Part shown: positions 54,001 to 63,751 of the stretch, in pieces
Layout: every line of letters begins with the position of its first letter
Numbering within the stretch: position 1 is the stretch's first letter
Source of the DNA: Siphonodentalium dalli
Taxonomy: Eukaryota > Mollusca > Scaphopoda > Gadilida > Siphonodentaliidae
Assembly (NCBI GenBank): GCA_032622095.1
Contig: CP136065.1
Span: forward strand, 241,221,530-241,285,529
Length of the DNA stretch: 64,000 bases
Direction of reading: 5' to 3'
Translations under genes and position numbers: made by a program
Notes under the pieces: model-generated
What the model was told of the DNA's origin: nothing
The model's database searches: none
The model's input: only the letters and a program-made list of their open reading frames with translations

Positions 54001-55565
54001 AGATGGCTGCTGGCGGCCATGTTTTTTGACCGAATGACCCAAAAAAGACTCGTTCCCATCTACATGTCATTGTTAACATCCATCAAAAATTTTATGATGA
54101 TCCGACCAAAGGTACGACCTGTAGCCCGTGTAAAAGGATTTAGTCATGCAAAGAGTAATATCTAAGATGGCTGCTGGCGGCCATGTTTTTTGGCCGAATG
54201 ACCCCAAAATTACTCGTTCCCATCAACATCTCAATATTAACATCCATGACAAATTTCATGATGATCAGACGAACAGTACGACCTGTAACCCGTGCTAAAG
54301 GATTGAATTTTGAAATCAAAGATGGCCACTGGCGGCCATGTTTTTCATCCGAATGACCCCAAAATGACTCGTTAAAATTTTTTTTATGATGATCAGACTA
54401 AAAGTACGACCTGTAGCCCGTGCTAAATGATTTAGTCATACAAAGAGTAAAATCCAAGATGGCATCTGGTGGCCATGTTTTTGGGCCCAATGACCCCAAA
54501 ATGACTCGTTCCCATCTACATGTCATTAATAACATTCATGACAAATTTTATGATGATCAGACTAAAAGTACGACCTGTAGCCCGTGCTAAATGATTTAGT
54601 CATACAAAGAGTAAAATCCAAGATGGTTGCTGGCGGCCATGTTTTTCGGCCGAATGACCCCAAAATGACTTGTTCCCATCTACATGTCATTGTTAACATC
54701 CATGACAAATTTTATGATGATCAGACTAAAGGTACGACCTGTAACCTGTGCTGAAGAATTTAGTCATACAAAGAGTAAAATCCAAGATGGCTGCTGGCGG
54801 CCATGTTTTTTGGCCGAATGACCCCAAAATTACTCGTTCCCATCTACATGTCAATATTAACATCCATGACAAATTTCATGATGATCAGGCGAAGAGTACG
54901 ACCTGTGGCCCGTGCTAATGGATTAAATTTTGAAATAAAAGATGGCCGCTGGTGGCCATGTTTTTTGTCCTAATGACCCCAAAATGACTCGTTCCCATCT
55001 ACATTCCAACAGCCATGACAAATTTCATGATGATCAGACTAAAGGTACGACCTGTAGTCTGTGCTAAAGGATTTAGTCATACAAAGAGTAAAATCCAAGA
55101 TGGCAGCTGGCGGTCATGTTTTTTGGCCGAATGACCCAAAAATGACTCGTTCCCATCTACATGTCATTGTTAACATCCATGACAAATTTTATGATGATCC
55201 GACCAAAGGTACGACCTGTAGCCCGTGTAAAAGGATTTAGTCATGCAAAGAGTAATATCTAAGATGGCTGCCGGCGGCCATGTTTTTTGGCCGAATGACC
55301 CCAAAATTACTCGTTCCCATCTACATGTCAATATTAACATCCATGACAAATTTCATGACAATAAGACGAACAGTACGGCCTGTAGCCCGTGCTAATGGGT
55401 TGAATTTTGAAATCCAAGATGGCTGCTGGCGGCCATGTTTTTCTTCCGAATGACCCCAAAATGACTCGTTCCCATCTACATGTCAATGTCAACATCCATG
55501 ACAAATTTCATAATAATCGGACCAAAGGTACGAACTGTAGCCCGTGCTAAAGGAAATTGTTGACG
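51070..55565. repeat. Tandem array of ~160-bp monomers (about 29) with 1.1-kb higher-order units
   Basis: Monomer order: GATGATCAGACTAAAGGTAC, GACCTGTAGCCCGTGC, AAAGGATTTAGTCATAC, AAAGAGTAAAATCCAAG, ATGGCTGCTGGCGGCC, ATGTTTTTTGGCCGAATG, ACCCCAAAATGACTCG, TTCCCATCTACATGTC. The GACCTGT landmark recurs about every 160 bp. Variant monomers recur in order: a GGCATCTGGTGGCC variant at about 52283, 53363 and 54461 defines three higher-order units of about 1.08-1.10 kb. The short frames across the array are repeat translations. Confidence 0.95.
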
Positions 55566-55660
55566 AATCACGCACACACACACGCATACACGCACGACGG
55601 ATACCAAGCCATGGCAATAGCTCAAACTTTACAAAGTAAAGTTGAGCTAAAAATGAGGCC
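55566..55660. repeat. Array terminus: CACACACACGC run and CCATGGCAATAGC motif
   Basis: CGCACACACACACGCATAC, ACGACGGATACCAAGCC, ATGGCAATAGCTCAAAC, then a small hairpin TTTACAAAGTAAAGTTGAGC. This is the usual 3' terminus of the monomer-bearing element in this window (compare 46850-46895). Confidence 0.7.
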
Positions 55661-56079
55661 ACATTGGTGGAGATGTGGCACGGCAGGGAGTGCAGGCCTA
55701 TACCACATATCAGGCAAGGAGTAGAGGGCTGCCGTCATTGTTGAAATTCAATTGGGGCATCTGAGCCTGTTGAGTTGACAGGTACAAAAATGTCAAAATA
55801 AAAAAAATATTCAATTTCACTTGAACTTTCAACATCAACTTGTTAGTTTAGAACATTGAGGTACATGCCATATGTATTTAGTTGCATAATGCGGAGAATG
55901 TGGTATAACATTTTGCTATCATGTGATCGATCACGTTGATAAAATCGTAGCTGCAAACATCGCAGCACCGTAGCGTCTGCGGGCAAGCTACGATTTCTCC
56001 ACCTACGATTTTTCTTAATATGTTTTTATTCTTGTTATCATCGAAATAGATAATTATCACTACTACCCAACTATCCAAT
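55661..56079. other. No recognised feature
   Basis: Unassigned sequence in the putative TFAM intron 1. Confidence 0.4.
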
Positions 56080-56469
56080 CTATCTCCCGACAACCCTTTG
56101 GCTTAGAGAGAGAGAGAGAAGAGAGAGAGAGAAAGCAAGCAAAACGACCCCAAAACGACAACTTAAATAAGACATTATCCCTTGGGGCGAGCTGGCCCGG
56201 GGCGAGCTGGCTCGGGGCGAGCTGGCCCAGGTCGACTGGGGCGAGTGGGCCCTGGAGCGAGTGGGCCCGTTTCCGTATTGTTCAAGGTTGTTGACACTCT
56301 CTTTAAGGTCTAAATTCTCAACTGTCAGTCTGAGTAATTCATTTTCCGGGATTGTCATTTGATTCGATTTGGAAAAGGAGTAATTTTTAACTATAGCTTC
56401 AACTAGTGATGACTTTGTTTTTTCATCAGAGACTGAGAGAGGATTAGATCCATTTGATCTTTGTGTCAT
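56080..56469 (-). CDS. 129-codon open frame: coiled-coil, retrotransposon ORF1-like start with low-complexity end
   Basis: Begins MTQRSNGSNPLSVSDEKTK. Heptad-rich ENELLRLTVENLDLKESV then NNLEQYG resembles the coiled coil just before the LEQYGRRN motif in ORF1-type proteins of non-LTR elements. After LEQYGN it turns into a repetitive SPRASSPRASSPQ tail encoded by a 15-bp GC-rich repeat (GGGGCGAGCTGGCCC, 56184-56270), then a hydrophobic tail over a GAGA microsatellite. Probably a repeat-derived or decayed ORF1 fragment. A genuine small host exon is less likely. Confidence 0.4.
   Translation of the reverse strand: MTQRSNGSNPLSVSDEKTKSSLVEAIVKNYSFSKSNQMTIPENELLRLTVENLDLKESVNNLEQYGNGPTRSRAHSPQSTWASSPRASSPRASSPQGIMSYLSCRFGVVLLAFSLSLLSLSLSQRVVGR
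56100..56275. repeat. GAGA microsatellite and 15-bp GC-rich minisatellite
   Basis: (GA)n at 56106-56135. Then 5-6 units around GGGCGAGCTGGCCC with GGGGCGAGTGGGCCC variants at 56184-56270. Confidence 0.85.
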
Positions 56470-57480
56470 GACTTACGCCATCTAAGATCCATGGCGTGCT
56501 TGAAACAACATAGGCGACTATGATTCCTATAAAAGTAACAATTAGGACCAACGCACATGTATTTATCAACTAAATATATACTAATACAAGTGTGAAACCA
56601 TCCACTCACCTACGTGTCATTTATCCTTAAAATCCAACAAATAACAGAACAAAAACACTGACATGTCGTGTGTTCGTCGACCATTGCATGTGACCCGTAA
56701 TTTCATGAATCCCAGGGCTGTGAGTTCCCCATGCGCACGGCAAGGTAATCAATCACATGCGTTCACATTGAGTGTACAATTCAGGTTGCCCTGATACAAT
56801 TCAAGTTGAGGGGAACTACAATCTGCGCATGCGATTGCGTGTAGTTTTTACAAATTACCAACTCCAATTTGTTACACATGCGTACTGTTAACATCCTGGT
56901 ACAGTAATGAAAGTTGCAGAATCATGTTTGCCATGCACGAACTGCACGTAGTCATGTGATATGTTAGCCCCTCCTGCTTCGGCCATTTAACCACGTTTTG
57001 TCAACATGTTTTCCGACTGGAATTTTGGATTAAATTATTACGGAATTATACACATGTTCTGGTAGGTGTCAGAGCTAATATATATTGCAATATTGTTAAC
57101 ATTAATGACTATGTTAGTTGATTCTTAAAAATAAGTGTATTTAAAAAAATTAGCTACTCGCCAAAGCTGAAGCGCCACTGCGGTCAGACCTGGATGGCCT
57201 TAGCCATATTACCACTACCAGGTCTGGTCAGACTAAGAGAGGATTTGCTCGACTATTTTATCAGCCAAGCCAATACACTATATTGTGGTACATGCACCTT
57301 CCCCATATAATATGCATATGCATAGTATGTGTTTTTTCATATCCATGTTGTTGTAATTTTGTATGAATTAACAAATGCAATTCCTTGAGATTGATTTTGA
57401 AAACGCCCCCAACGGCAAAATTTGCCATTTTTGGCATTGATGTTGAAATTGAATGATCCGTCGAAATATGGCAACGTGAA
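56470..57480. other. No recognised gene
   Basis: Contains several GCGCATGC-type motifs around 56730-56960 and ATTTGCCAAATT-like phrases. No exon supported. Confidence 0.4.
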
Positions 57481-57540
57481 CATTATTTAGTCTCATATCC
57501 CCAGTTTAATGGGTACGTAATAAAAATAATATATTCGAAC

Positions 57541-57638
57541 CGTAAGTGAAAGCAAGTAGATGGTCTTGCGACTTGGCATAAGGTGGTTGTTGCAGCATTT
57601 AACACAGAAAAAGACTTCAAACTTTTGAACACAAACAT
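57541..57638 (-). CDS. TFAM: Candidate TFAM first coding exon (mitochondrial targeting peptide-like)
   Basis: Starts ATG at 57638: MFVFKSLKSFSVLNAATTTL, CQVARPSTCFHL plus two bases of a codon. The sequence has no acidic residue, several Lys/Arg, and many Ser/Thr/Ala, as in mitochondrial presequences. An upstream in-frame Met (57692) would extend it with LLSLLSGSGLLFLLHRKS-like sequence. The leftover phase (CG + A = Arg) matches the exon at 47130. The donor (ACG|GTTCGA) is weak and the implied intron is 10.4 kb, so this is only a candidate. Confidence 0.35.
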
Positions 57639-57849
57639 GCTTTTTCGGTGGAGTAAAAATAATAACCCGGAACCGGATAGTAATGATAACATAGAAACGG
57701 AACGCTACGGCCATGGAATTTTTATAATAATTTCTGTTATCTTTTCACTTTGGATTAGACAATAATTCAGCATTATTTTAAACTTTCTTCTTGAAGTTGA
57801 ACTATTTATTTCTCATGACAATTATGGGAAGCCAAATTGACATTTAATA

Positions 57850-58290
57850 AATAATTGAGCTCAAGCGCAATAAGGATGCTCTAATTGTGCTTAAGCGCAA
57901 TAAGGGAAGATCTAATTGCACTTAAGCGCAATAAGGAATCTCTAATTGTACTGAAGCGCAATAAGGAATATTCTTATTGCGCTTAAGCGCAATTAGACAC
58001 ATTACATAAACTCCCTGTTATTCAAATGGTAGTGTGATCATGTGATGGGTGGAGTTTATTGGTGAGGTAACCTGGTGACTGTCCACATGTAGGCATATTC
58101 AGATTCTACTATATTTGCAGAGGGATGATCTCATGAGGGAGATATTAATTACGCTTATGCGCAATAATGATGTAATTGCGCTTAAGCGCAATACGGAATA
58201 TCTTTTAGAGAAGATCTTATTGCGCTTAAGCACAATAAGGAATATCTAATTGCGCTTAAAATATATAAAACACTATGTAGTGAGGGGTGA
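57850..58290. repeat. Array of GCGCTTAAGCGC-type palindromes
   Basis: About eight variants of ATTGCGCTTAAGCGCAAT, two of them perfect 18-bp palindromes (57976-57993 and 58175-58192). They are separated by AAGGAATATCT-like spacers with 25-35-bp spacing in the first half, then wider. Confidence 0.88.
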
Positions 58291-58295
58291 ACTTA

Positions 58296-58455
58296 CAGTA
58301 ATGCCCTAAGTAATCGACTCCTTAAACACAGCAGAATTATGTTACTCTCTGCGAGAGTTTTCCGGTGAATGGCTACAAGCCATATTTCCGACTAAATCCT
58401 GAAAAGTTACCCATAATTCTGCTGTGGTTATGGAGTCGATTAATTAGGGCATTAC
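58296..58455. mobile_element. Family B palindromic MITE, deleted, between the two CTTAAG arrays
   Basis: CAGTAATGCCCTAAGTAATC left end after TA. Left arm shortened (TTATGTTACTCTCTGCGAGAG). Right end TTAGGGCATTAC runs straight into GCTTAATAG array-like sequence. Confidence 0.83.
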
Positions 58456-59048
58456 GCTTAATAGATTATGATTATATTAAGCTTAAGGGTAATTCATTTA
58501 CACTTAAGCATAATTCACTTAAGCGTAAATGATATATGCTTCAGTGTAAATGATATATGCTTAAGTGTGAATGAATCACGCTTAAGCGTAATTCATATAC
58601 ACTCTCATATATGGGAGCTTTGTTCAAGCTGAAATGGATACAACTATGGGAGGCCATTTTCACATTTATTAGTTAATTATGCTGAAATGTAAATGATTAC
58701 ACTTAAGCATATTTCACATATGCTTAAGCATAATTCACTTATGCTTAAAAGTAAATTATTTACACATCTTACGCGTAATGCATCTGAATTACGCTTAAGC
58801 ATAATTCATTTAAGCTTAAGTATAATTCAATTATGCTTAAGCATAATTGTGTTCCTCAGCCATCTTACTTCCGGTATTTTGGTATAATCTGATGTAGGTT
58901 ACTGGCATTATAGTAATGTGGTTGCATCAATTTCAGTTTGAGGGGGCTCTATGAGATTGCATATGAATTACATTAAGCGTAATTCATTTACACTTAAGTC
59001 TAATTCATTTATGCTTAAGCATAATTAATCTGAATTATGCTTAAAACC
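58456..59048. repeat. Array of ATGCTTAAGCAT / ACGCTTAAGCGT-type palindromes
   Basis: About 20 variants of TTATGCTTAAGCATAATTCA and TTACGCTTAAGCGTAAATGA, often with AATTCATTTACACTTAAG linkers. Related to, but distinct in flanking bases from, the array at 57850-58290. Short unique interruptions occur at 58600-58680 and 58855-58965. Confidence 0.88.
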
Positions 59049-59057
59049 AAAACGAAC

Positions 59058-59165
59058 TAGAGATGGGCTTGTCCCAGATGGGACTAAGTAAATGTTATTT
59101 GAGTGAAGTAGCCATTACCATATATTGGGTACTGAAATTATGTCAACAGGTATCCCTAACCCTGG
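59058..59165 (+). repeat. Short element beginning CTAGAGATGGGCTTGTCCC
   Basis: CTAGAGATGGGCTTGTCCC, AGATGGGACTAAGTAAATG, GAAGTAGCCATTACCATAT, TGTCAACAGGTATCCCTAAC. Inverse counterpart of 21755-21950 but without the TTAGGG run. Confidence 0.65.
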
Positions 59166-59213
59166 TGTTGAATGGGCCACCATGAATAACTCTCCTTAAA
59201 ATATTGTCACGGT

Positions 59214-59584
59214 CAGGAGCGCCGGAAGGGGGGGGGGGCAGCTGACCCCCCTGCCCTTGACCAAGGGGGGCGAGCGGGGGCAGGACTTGCCCTTTTTCTG
59301 GAGACAGAAAATGCTTTTTGTGTGTTTAATCTCGTGTTTTTATAGCAAAATGTTACTTTTTTGGTCCAAATACCACCAATTTCACAAGGAATATTAATTT
59401 TTTGTCAATTTTATCACAAAACAGCCATAAAAACCGAAAAATACCAATAAAATAGGGATTTTTGCCACAATGAATTTATGGTTATTTTTCCCCGACTTTG
59501 CGGAGAAAATGCCCTTTTTTGCGGAAAAGTGCCCTTTTTGTAGGCTCTGCCCCCCCCTGCCCTTGGATGCTTCCGGCGCCCCTG
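59214..59584. mobile_element. hAT-like non-autonomous element with 8-bp TSD
   Basis: TIRs CAGGAGCGCCGGAAG and CTTCCGGCGCCCCTG. GTCACGGT on both sides (59206-59213 and 59585-59592). CAGGGGCG-type ends and an 8-bp duplication are typical of hAT elements. Interior with G-run and GCCCTTTTTCTGG phrases; no transposase. Different from family C. Confidence 0.92.
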
Positions 59585-59700
59585 GTCACGGTGTTGAGTG
59601 TTTTTCTTATCACTCACTCTTTATGTGCTGTATATAAACTAACACTCGGCTCACACAAAGCATGATTTGTAGAAAATATTGCATCCATACTATCATTATA

Positions 59701-59909
59701 CAGTAACGCTCTTAAGTAAACGACTCCTTAACCACAGCAGAATTATGGGTAACTTTTCAGGATTTAATTGGAAATATGACTTGTTGCCATTCATCGGGAA
59801 GCCCGATAACTTCCCGATGAATGGCTACAAGCCATATTTCCGACTAAATCCTGAAAAGTGACCCATAATTTTGCTGTGGTTAAGGAGTTGATTACTTAGA
59901 GCATTACTG
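59701..59909. mobile_element. Palindromic MITE (family B)
   Basis: TA-flanked CAGTAACGCTCTTAAGTAAA and AGAGCATTACTG; arms diverged near the centre (GGGAAGCCCGATAACTTCCC). Confidence 0.87.
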
Positions 59910-60394
59910 TACTATATATTATATATTACTATATTCTTGAGTAAATGTTCATAATTTGGTAACTTTTACTTCTAAGTTATAACCTATAATGATGACCATC
60001 TATACTTTTAATATTAAATATGTAAAACAGAGATATATAATGAAATTATGTAGGATTTTAATACAAAACCATCTATGCACTGGCAGAAACAGCAAGTGCA
60101 GCCTCAATGGTAATGACTATTAGAAAGTTGACCATGTGGCACTACCCCATAGCTTTGATAACTGGCTGTGTCATATAATTAAAATGTTAAAAATTAAGTA
60201 AGATGCATGAACTAGACTTACAAATACCAAAGAATATGTTACAGAAAGATTAACAAAATAATTAATAATCGCTGTCCCTCAAAATGTGATGTGGATCTCT
60301 GATTTTTGGAATATTGTTTCAGATGCGCTCTCTGGGCCAATATCTATACTATCTGTGACATGGGGTGTCGAGTTGTTCATATCATGGTCGCATA
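59910..60394. other. No recognised feature
   Basis: AT-rich intergenic sequence. Confidence 0.4.
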
Positions 60395-60529
60395 CAGTAA
60401 TGGACTAAATAATCGACTCCATAACCACAGCAGAATTATGTGTAACTTTTCAGGATTTAGTCGGAAATATTGGCTAGTTGCCATTCAAGCTCTCAGTGGT
60501 TAAGGAGTCGATTATTTAGGGCATTACTG
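60395..60529. mobile_element. Family B MITE, one arm mostly deleted
   Basis: CAGTAATGGACTAAATAATC start after TA, left arm to GTTGCCATTC, then AAGCTCTCAGTGGTTAAGG joins directly to the outer right arm, ending GGGCATTACTG. Confidence 0.83.
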
Positions 60530-60812
60530 TAGATTCAAGTGGAATGCTTTGGGGGTTTCCCCCTATCATGACTGACAATATATTTTCCTGGCATCTTTTT
60601 TTGAATTTGAATGTCTGATCAGTGTGGACACCTCGGGTTTGGGAAAGATTATAGATAGTCCTCTTGGGCTTAACACACAGACTGCCAACTATGCGTTATC
60701 TCGTAATTTTTGCATGTAATTGAAGGGAGTCCCTTTAACAATTAACGTTTTTTCAAGACCCAAGGCACTCATAGTGGGTAAAAAATATAATTCTGTAAAA
60801 AAGTCACTCACC

Positions 60813-61205
60813 AGGAGAACTTGGAGAAATAGATCAACTTTGTTCTTATATTCATTATTGATAGCTCGTTCTCCAATTACGAAATTTCAGATGTTAAAAA
60901 CATTGTTATATAAACAAAACTGTTACAATGATTTGTCACAACGAACATCACTAAACATGTTGTAAGTTCAAATATTTTAGTCTGAATATAATTTTCAGAA
61001 TATTTTTCAATGCTTTGGCCTTTTCCAAAATTTACCATCAAGTTTTGATAAAAAACTTTATCTTAATATTGGACAATTGAACTTTTATTTTTATTCCACT
61101 GTAACAGTAGAGTTTACATAATAATGGTTTTGACATGCAAAATATCATTATTGGAGAGTTACTAAATATAAATGCAAATAAGAACAAAGTCAATCTATTT
61201 TTTTA
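60813..61205. mobile_element. Family O element with inverted ends
   Basis: Left end GAACTTGGAGAAATAGATC, AACTTTGTTCTTATATTC and right end AATAAGAACAAAGTCAATC are inverted. The interior matches 15500-15765 and 27545-27880 in reverse, indicating that family O is a foldback element of about 390 bp. Confidence 0.65.
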
Positions 61206-61344
61206 TGTACTCATTGATGATAGTTGTTTTACAGAGTTTTATGTTCTTTTGCATGAACCCACTTTGAAGGCATTTAGATCGTATAATCCATTTTTTCTCC
61301 TTCCAAACTTGTTATCTTATTCATTATAACAGGGCCAGGAACCT

Positions 61345-61662
61345 ATGCCTGAGTTTAGTGTGCGGAATATCGTCCCTAGAGGGTGTATTTAGTGACGCTA
61401 TCCCGCATAGCGGGCTAGCATCACCAAATTCACCCTCTGGGGACCTCATCCTGCATGGCCTCATCTGCTATGGGAGACTAGAGAGATTTAAATTCCTTGA
61501 TTATGGAACCTCAATTATGCAATGTGTCTTCTGCCAATTTGGGGATATAGAGAAACTAACTAAAAAAGAAATAGAATCTATGTGAATAAGTTTCTATAGA
61601 TATTTGATAAAGAAATTGGGGACCTCATTCTGCAAATGACAGGCACACTAAACTCAGGCTTG
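61345..61662. mobile_element. hAT-like compound MITE (family C)
   Basis: ATGCCTGAGTTTAGTGTGC left and GCACACTAAACTCAGGCTTG right. Left module GAATATCGTCCCTAGAGGG diverged. Central region is in the opposite orientation to the 32118 and 37646 copies. No clear TSD. Confidence 0.75.
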
Positions 61663-61865
61663 TAAACTCTAAACCGTGGCTTCAGACAGCTGCTATCTGG
61701 AGCTCATGTAGTGGATGAGGTAGATATTTGTGCAGGAATTATTGTACTTACGAGTGAAACCGACCATGTATATTTTATGAACATCTATTAAATGGTTGAG
61801 GTGTGTTTGATATTAAAAATCTGGGCATACTTGATACCTATATTCCTTGTAAATATCAGTTATAA

Positions 61866-62343
61866 ACTAGAGATGGGCATGTACCAGGCGGGACTATTTA
61901 AAGTATACCCCCTTATTGAACATTTTCTAAGTTGAAAAAAGGGGGATAACTCAATGCAAAAAAGTCGGACAGACCTCATAATCACAGGGTGCACAGATTC
62001 CCATGGTACTAATTATCTGTGCCATGTTTTAAAACAATTGACCAAAAAATGTAGGAATTAAAGCGTGGACAAAGGTATACCCTGTCTTGACCATTTTCTA
62101 AGTCAAGAAAGGGGGATAACTCCACAAAAAAAAGTTAGACATACCTCATAATCGCAGGTGCACAGGTTCCCATGGTACTGAACATATGTGCAAAGTATAA
62201 ACAAAATTAACCAAAAAATGTAGGAATAAAAGCTCGGACAAAATTGCATCCACAGCGGACGGCTCGACAGACGGACAGACAGCTGGCCAGATAGACAAGC
62301 TGATACCAGTATACCCCCACATCTCATTGCAGGGGGTATAATA
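61866..62343. repeat. Short element with internal duplication, ends CTAGAGATGGGC and GGGGGTATAATA
   Basis: CTAGAGATGGGCATGTACC, then two copies of GGGGGATAACTC, AAAGTCGGACAGACCTCATA, GGTTCCCATGGTACT, then GACAGACGGACAGACAG, GTATACCCCCACATCTC, GCAGGGGGTATAATA. A complete-looking copy of the family seen at 33428, 47240 and 21755. Confidence 0.7.
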
Positions 62344-62854
62344 AAAGTTGTTAACGATTATTTTTAATTTTTTAATGATCATTGTGAATTTCCACAGCTC
62401 ATGTACTAGTTCAGAAAGTGTCTGAATGAGCACCCGATTGTAGGTATAGGGAGGCGTGGCTTATATCAACATAAAATTAATCATGTATATGTTTTAAACA
62501 AATTTAAAATAGAAACCGCTTTGGGTTAGATATTATATTAGTAATGTAGGTTCCTGTAATTTTGGCCCTGTTATGTAAATAAAAACAGAAACAGGTTTTG
62601 CAAACATTGGCCTGGCACACTGAATATATCTTTAGCAGCCAGTATAAACATCCTTTTCAAAGACGTATTCCAGGGCAGTCAATAAAAAAACTGATTTAAG
62701 AAACTAAAACACCCACATAAGCCTAGATGCTGAGTTTATGATGCACATGAGTTTAAAAATAGAATAAGAACAATGAAGCATCTTTTATTTTAATTGTAAT
62801 AGATATAACAAATTGCAACACACGTTATAATGAACACAATTACATTCTCCTGAT

Positions 62855-63000
62855 TAACCATTTCTTTACTAAAAACTTATTAACGAGTAGTTTCCTTAGG
62901 AAATGTTCAGTAATTAAGTTCAAGAAAGGACATTGGTCGTTTATTGAACTTATTGTCTGAACATTTCCCACCAATGAATAGGAATCCTTCTGCACTTGCA
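62855..63000. repeat. TTAA type V element fragment
   Basis: GATTAACCATTTCTTTACTA, GGAAATGTTCAGTAATTAAG, GGACATTGGTCGTTTATTG, ATTTCCCACCAATGAATAGG. It provides the uninterrupted version of the nested insertion site at 26072. The right end is replaced by a family C fragment. Confidence 0.6.
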
Positions 63001-63002
63001 AT

Positions 63003-63251
63003 TGTCTCTATTTGCAAATTGGCAGATGACACATTGCATCATTGAGGTTCCCAATGGGTGTACATCACAATATTCACCATTTGGGAACTTCAATCTGAGT
63101 CTATGTCTCCCATAGCAGATGACGCCATGCAGAATGTGGTTCCCAGAGGGTGAATTTGGTAATGCTAGCCTGATATGCGGGATAGCGTCACTAAATTCAC
63201 CCTCTTGGGACCTCATTCTGTAAAAGACAGGCTGAACTAAACTCAGACTTG
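63003..63251. mobile_element. Family C MITE, left end missing
   Basis: Central region (TTGGCAGATGACACATTGCA, TGGGAACTTCAATCTGAG) and one complete right module ending CTAAACTCAGACTTG. Confidence 0.78.
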
Positions 63252-63288
63252 CTCCTCAATAAGTATTTTAGAGAAAAAGGGTGCAGCA

Positions 63289-63751
63289 TTAACCCTTTAC
63301 ATAACAAAGCGGCCAAAAACGCCCAAATAAAGCTTCAACAGCCTAAAATATCTTCGGTCTGTCTCAATAGAACCATACAAATATGGATATCATTGGAACC
63401 GGTTCATTGACCACATTGTGATGGTTACAGTTATGCCCTGTGCCAATGCATTCTCTTATATATGCGAGTCGACCATAGGTCGCCCCGCATATATAAGAGA
63501 ATGCATTGGCCTAAAAAATCTTTTTTTAACACTTTTTACCATTTTGTCTTACATTCTTTAACAATTTTATAATTTTTTCTTACATTTTTTAACAATTTTT
63601 ATAATATTTTTCTACATTCTTTGACAATTTTATCATTTTTAATATGTGTTAAGCCAATGCATTCTCTTATATATGCGAGGCGACCTATGGTCGACTCGCA
63701 TATATAAGAGAATGCATTGGCACAGGACCGTTCTGTTGGGTAAAGGGTTAA
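63289..63751. mobile_element. TTAA element type I with hairpin cassette
   Basis: TTAACCCTTTACATAAC left end and GTTGGGTAAAGGGTTAA right end. Same layout as 23728-24160, with the duplicated CTTACATTYTTTAACAATTT spacer. Confidence 0.9.

Noticed and set aside
57583-57765. + strand 60-codon frame at 57583
   Set aside because: It is antisense to the candidate targeting-peptide exon and has no domain. The opposite strand has the better presequence-like composition.
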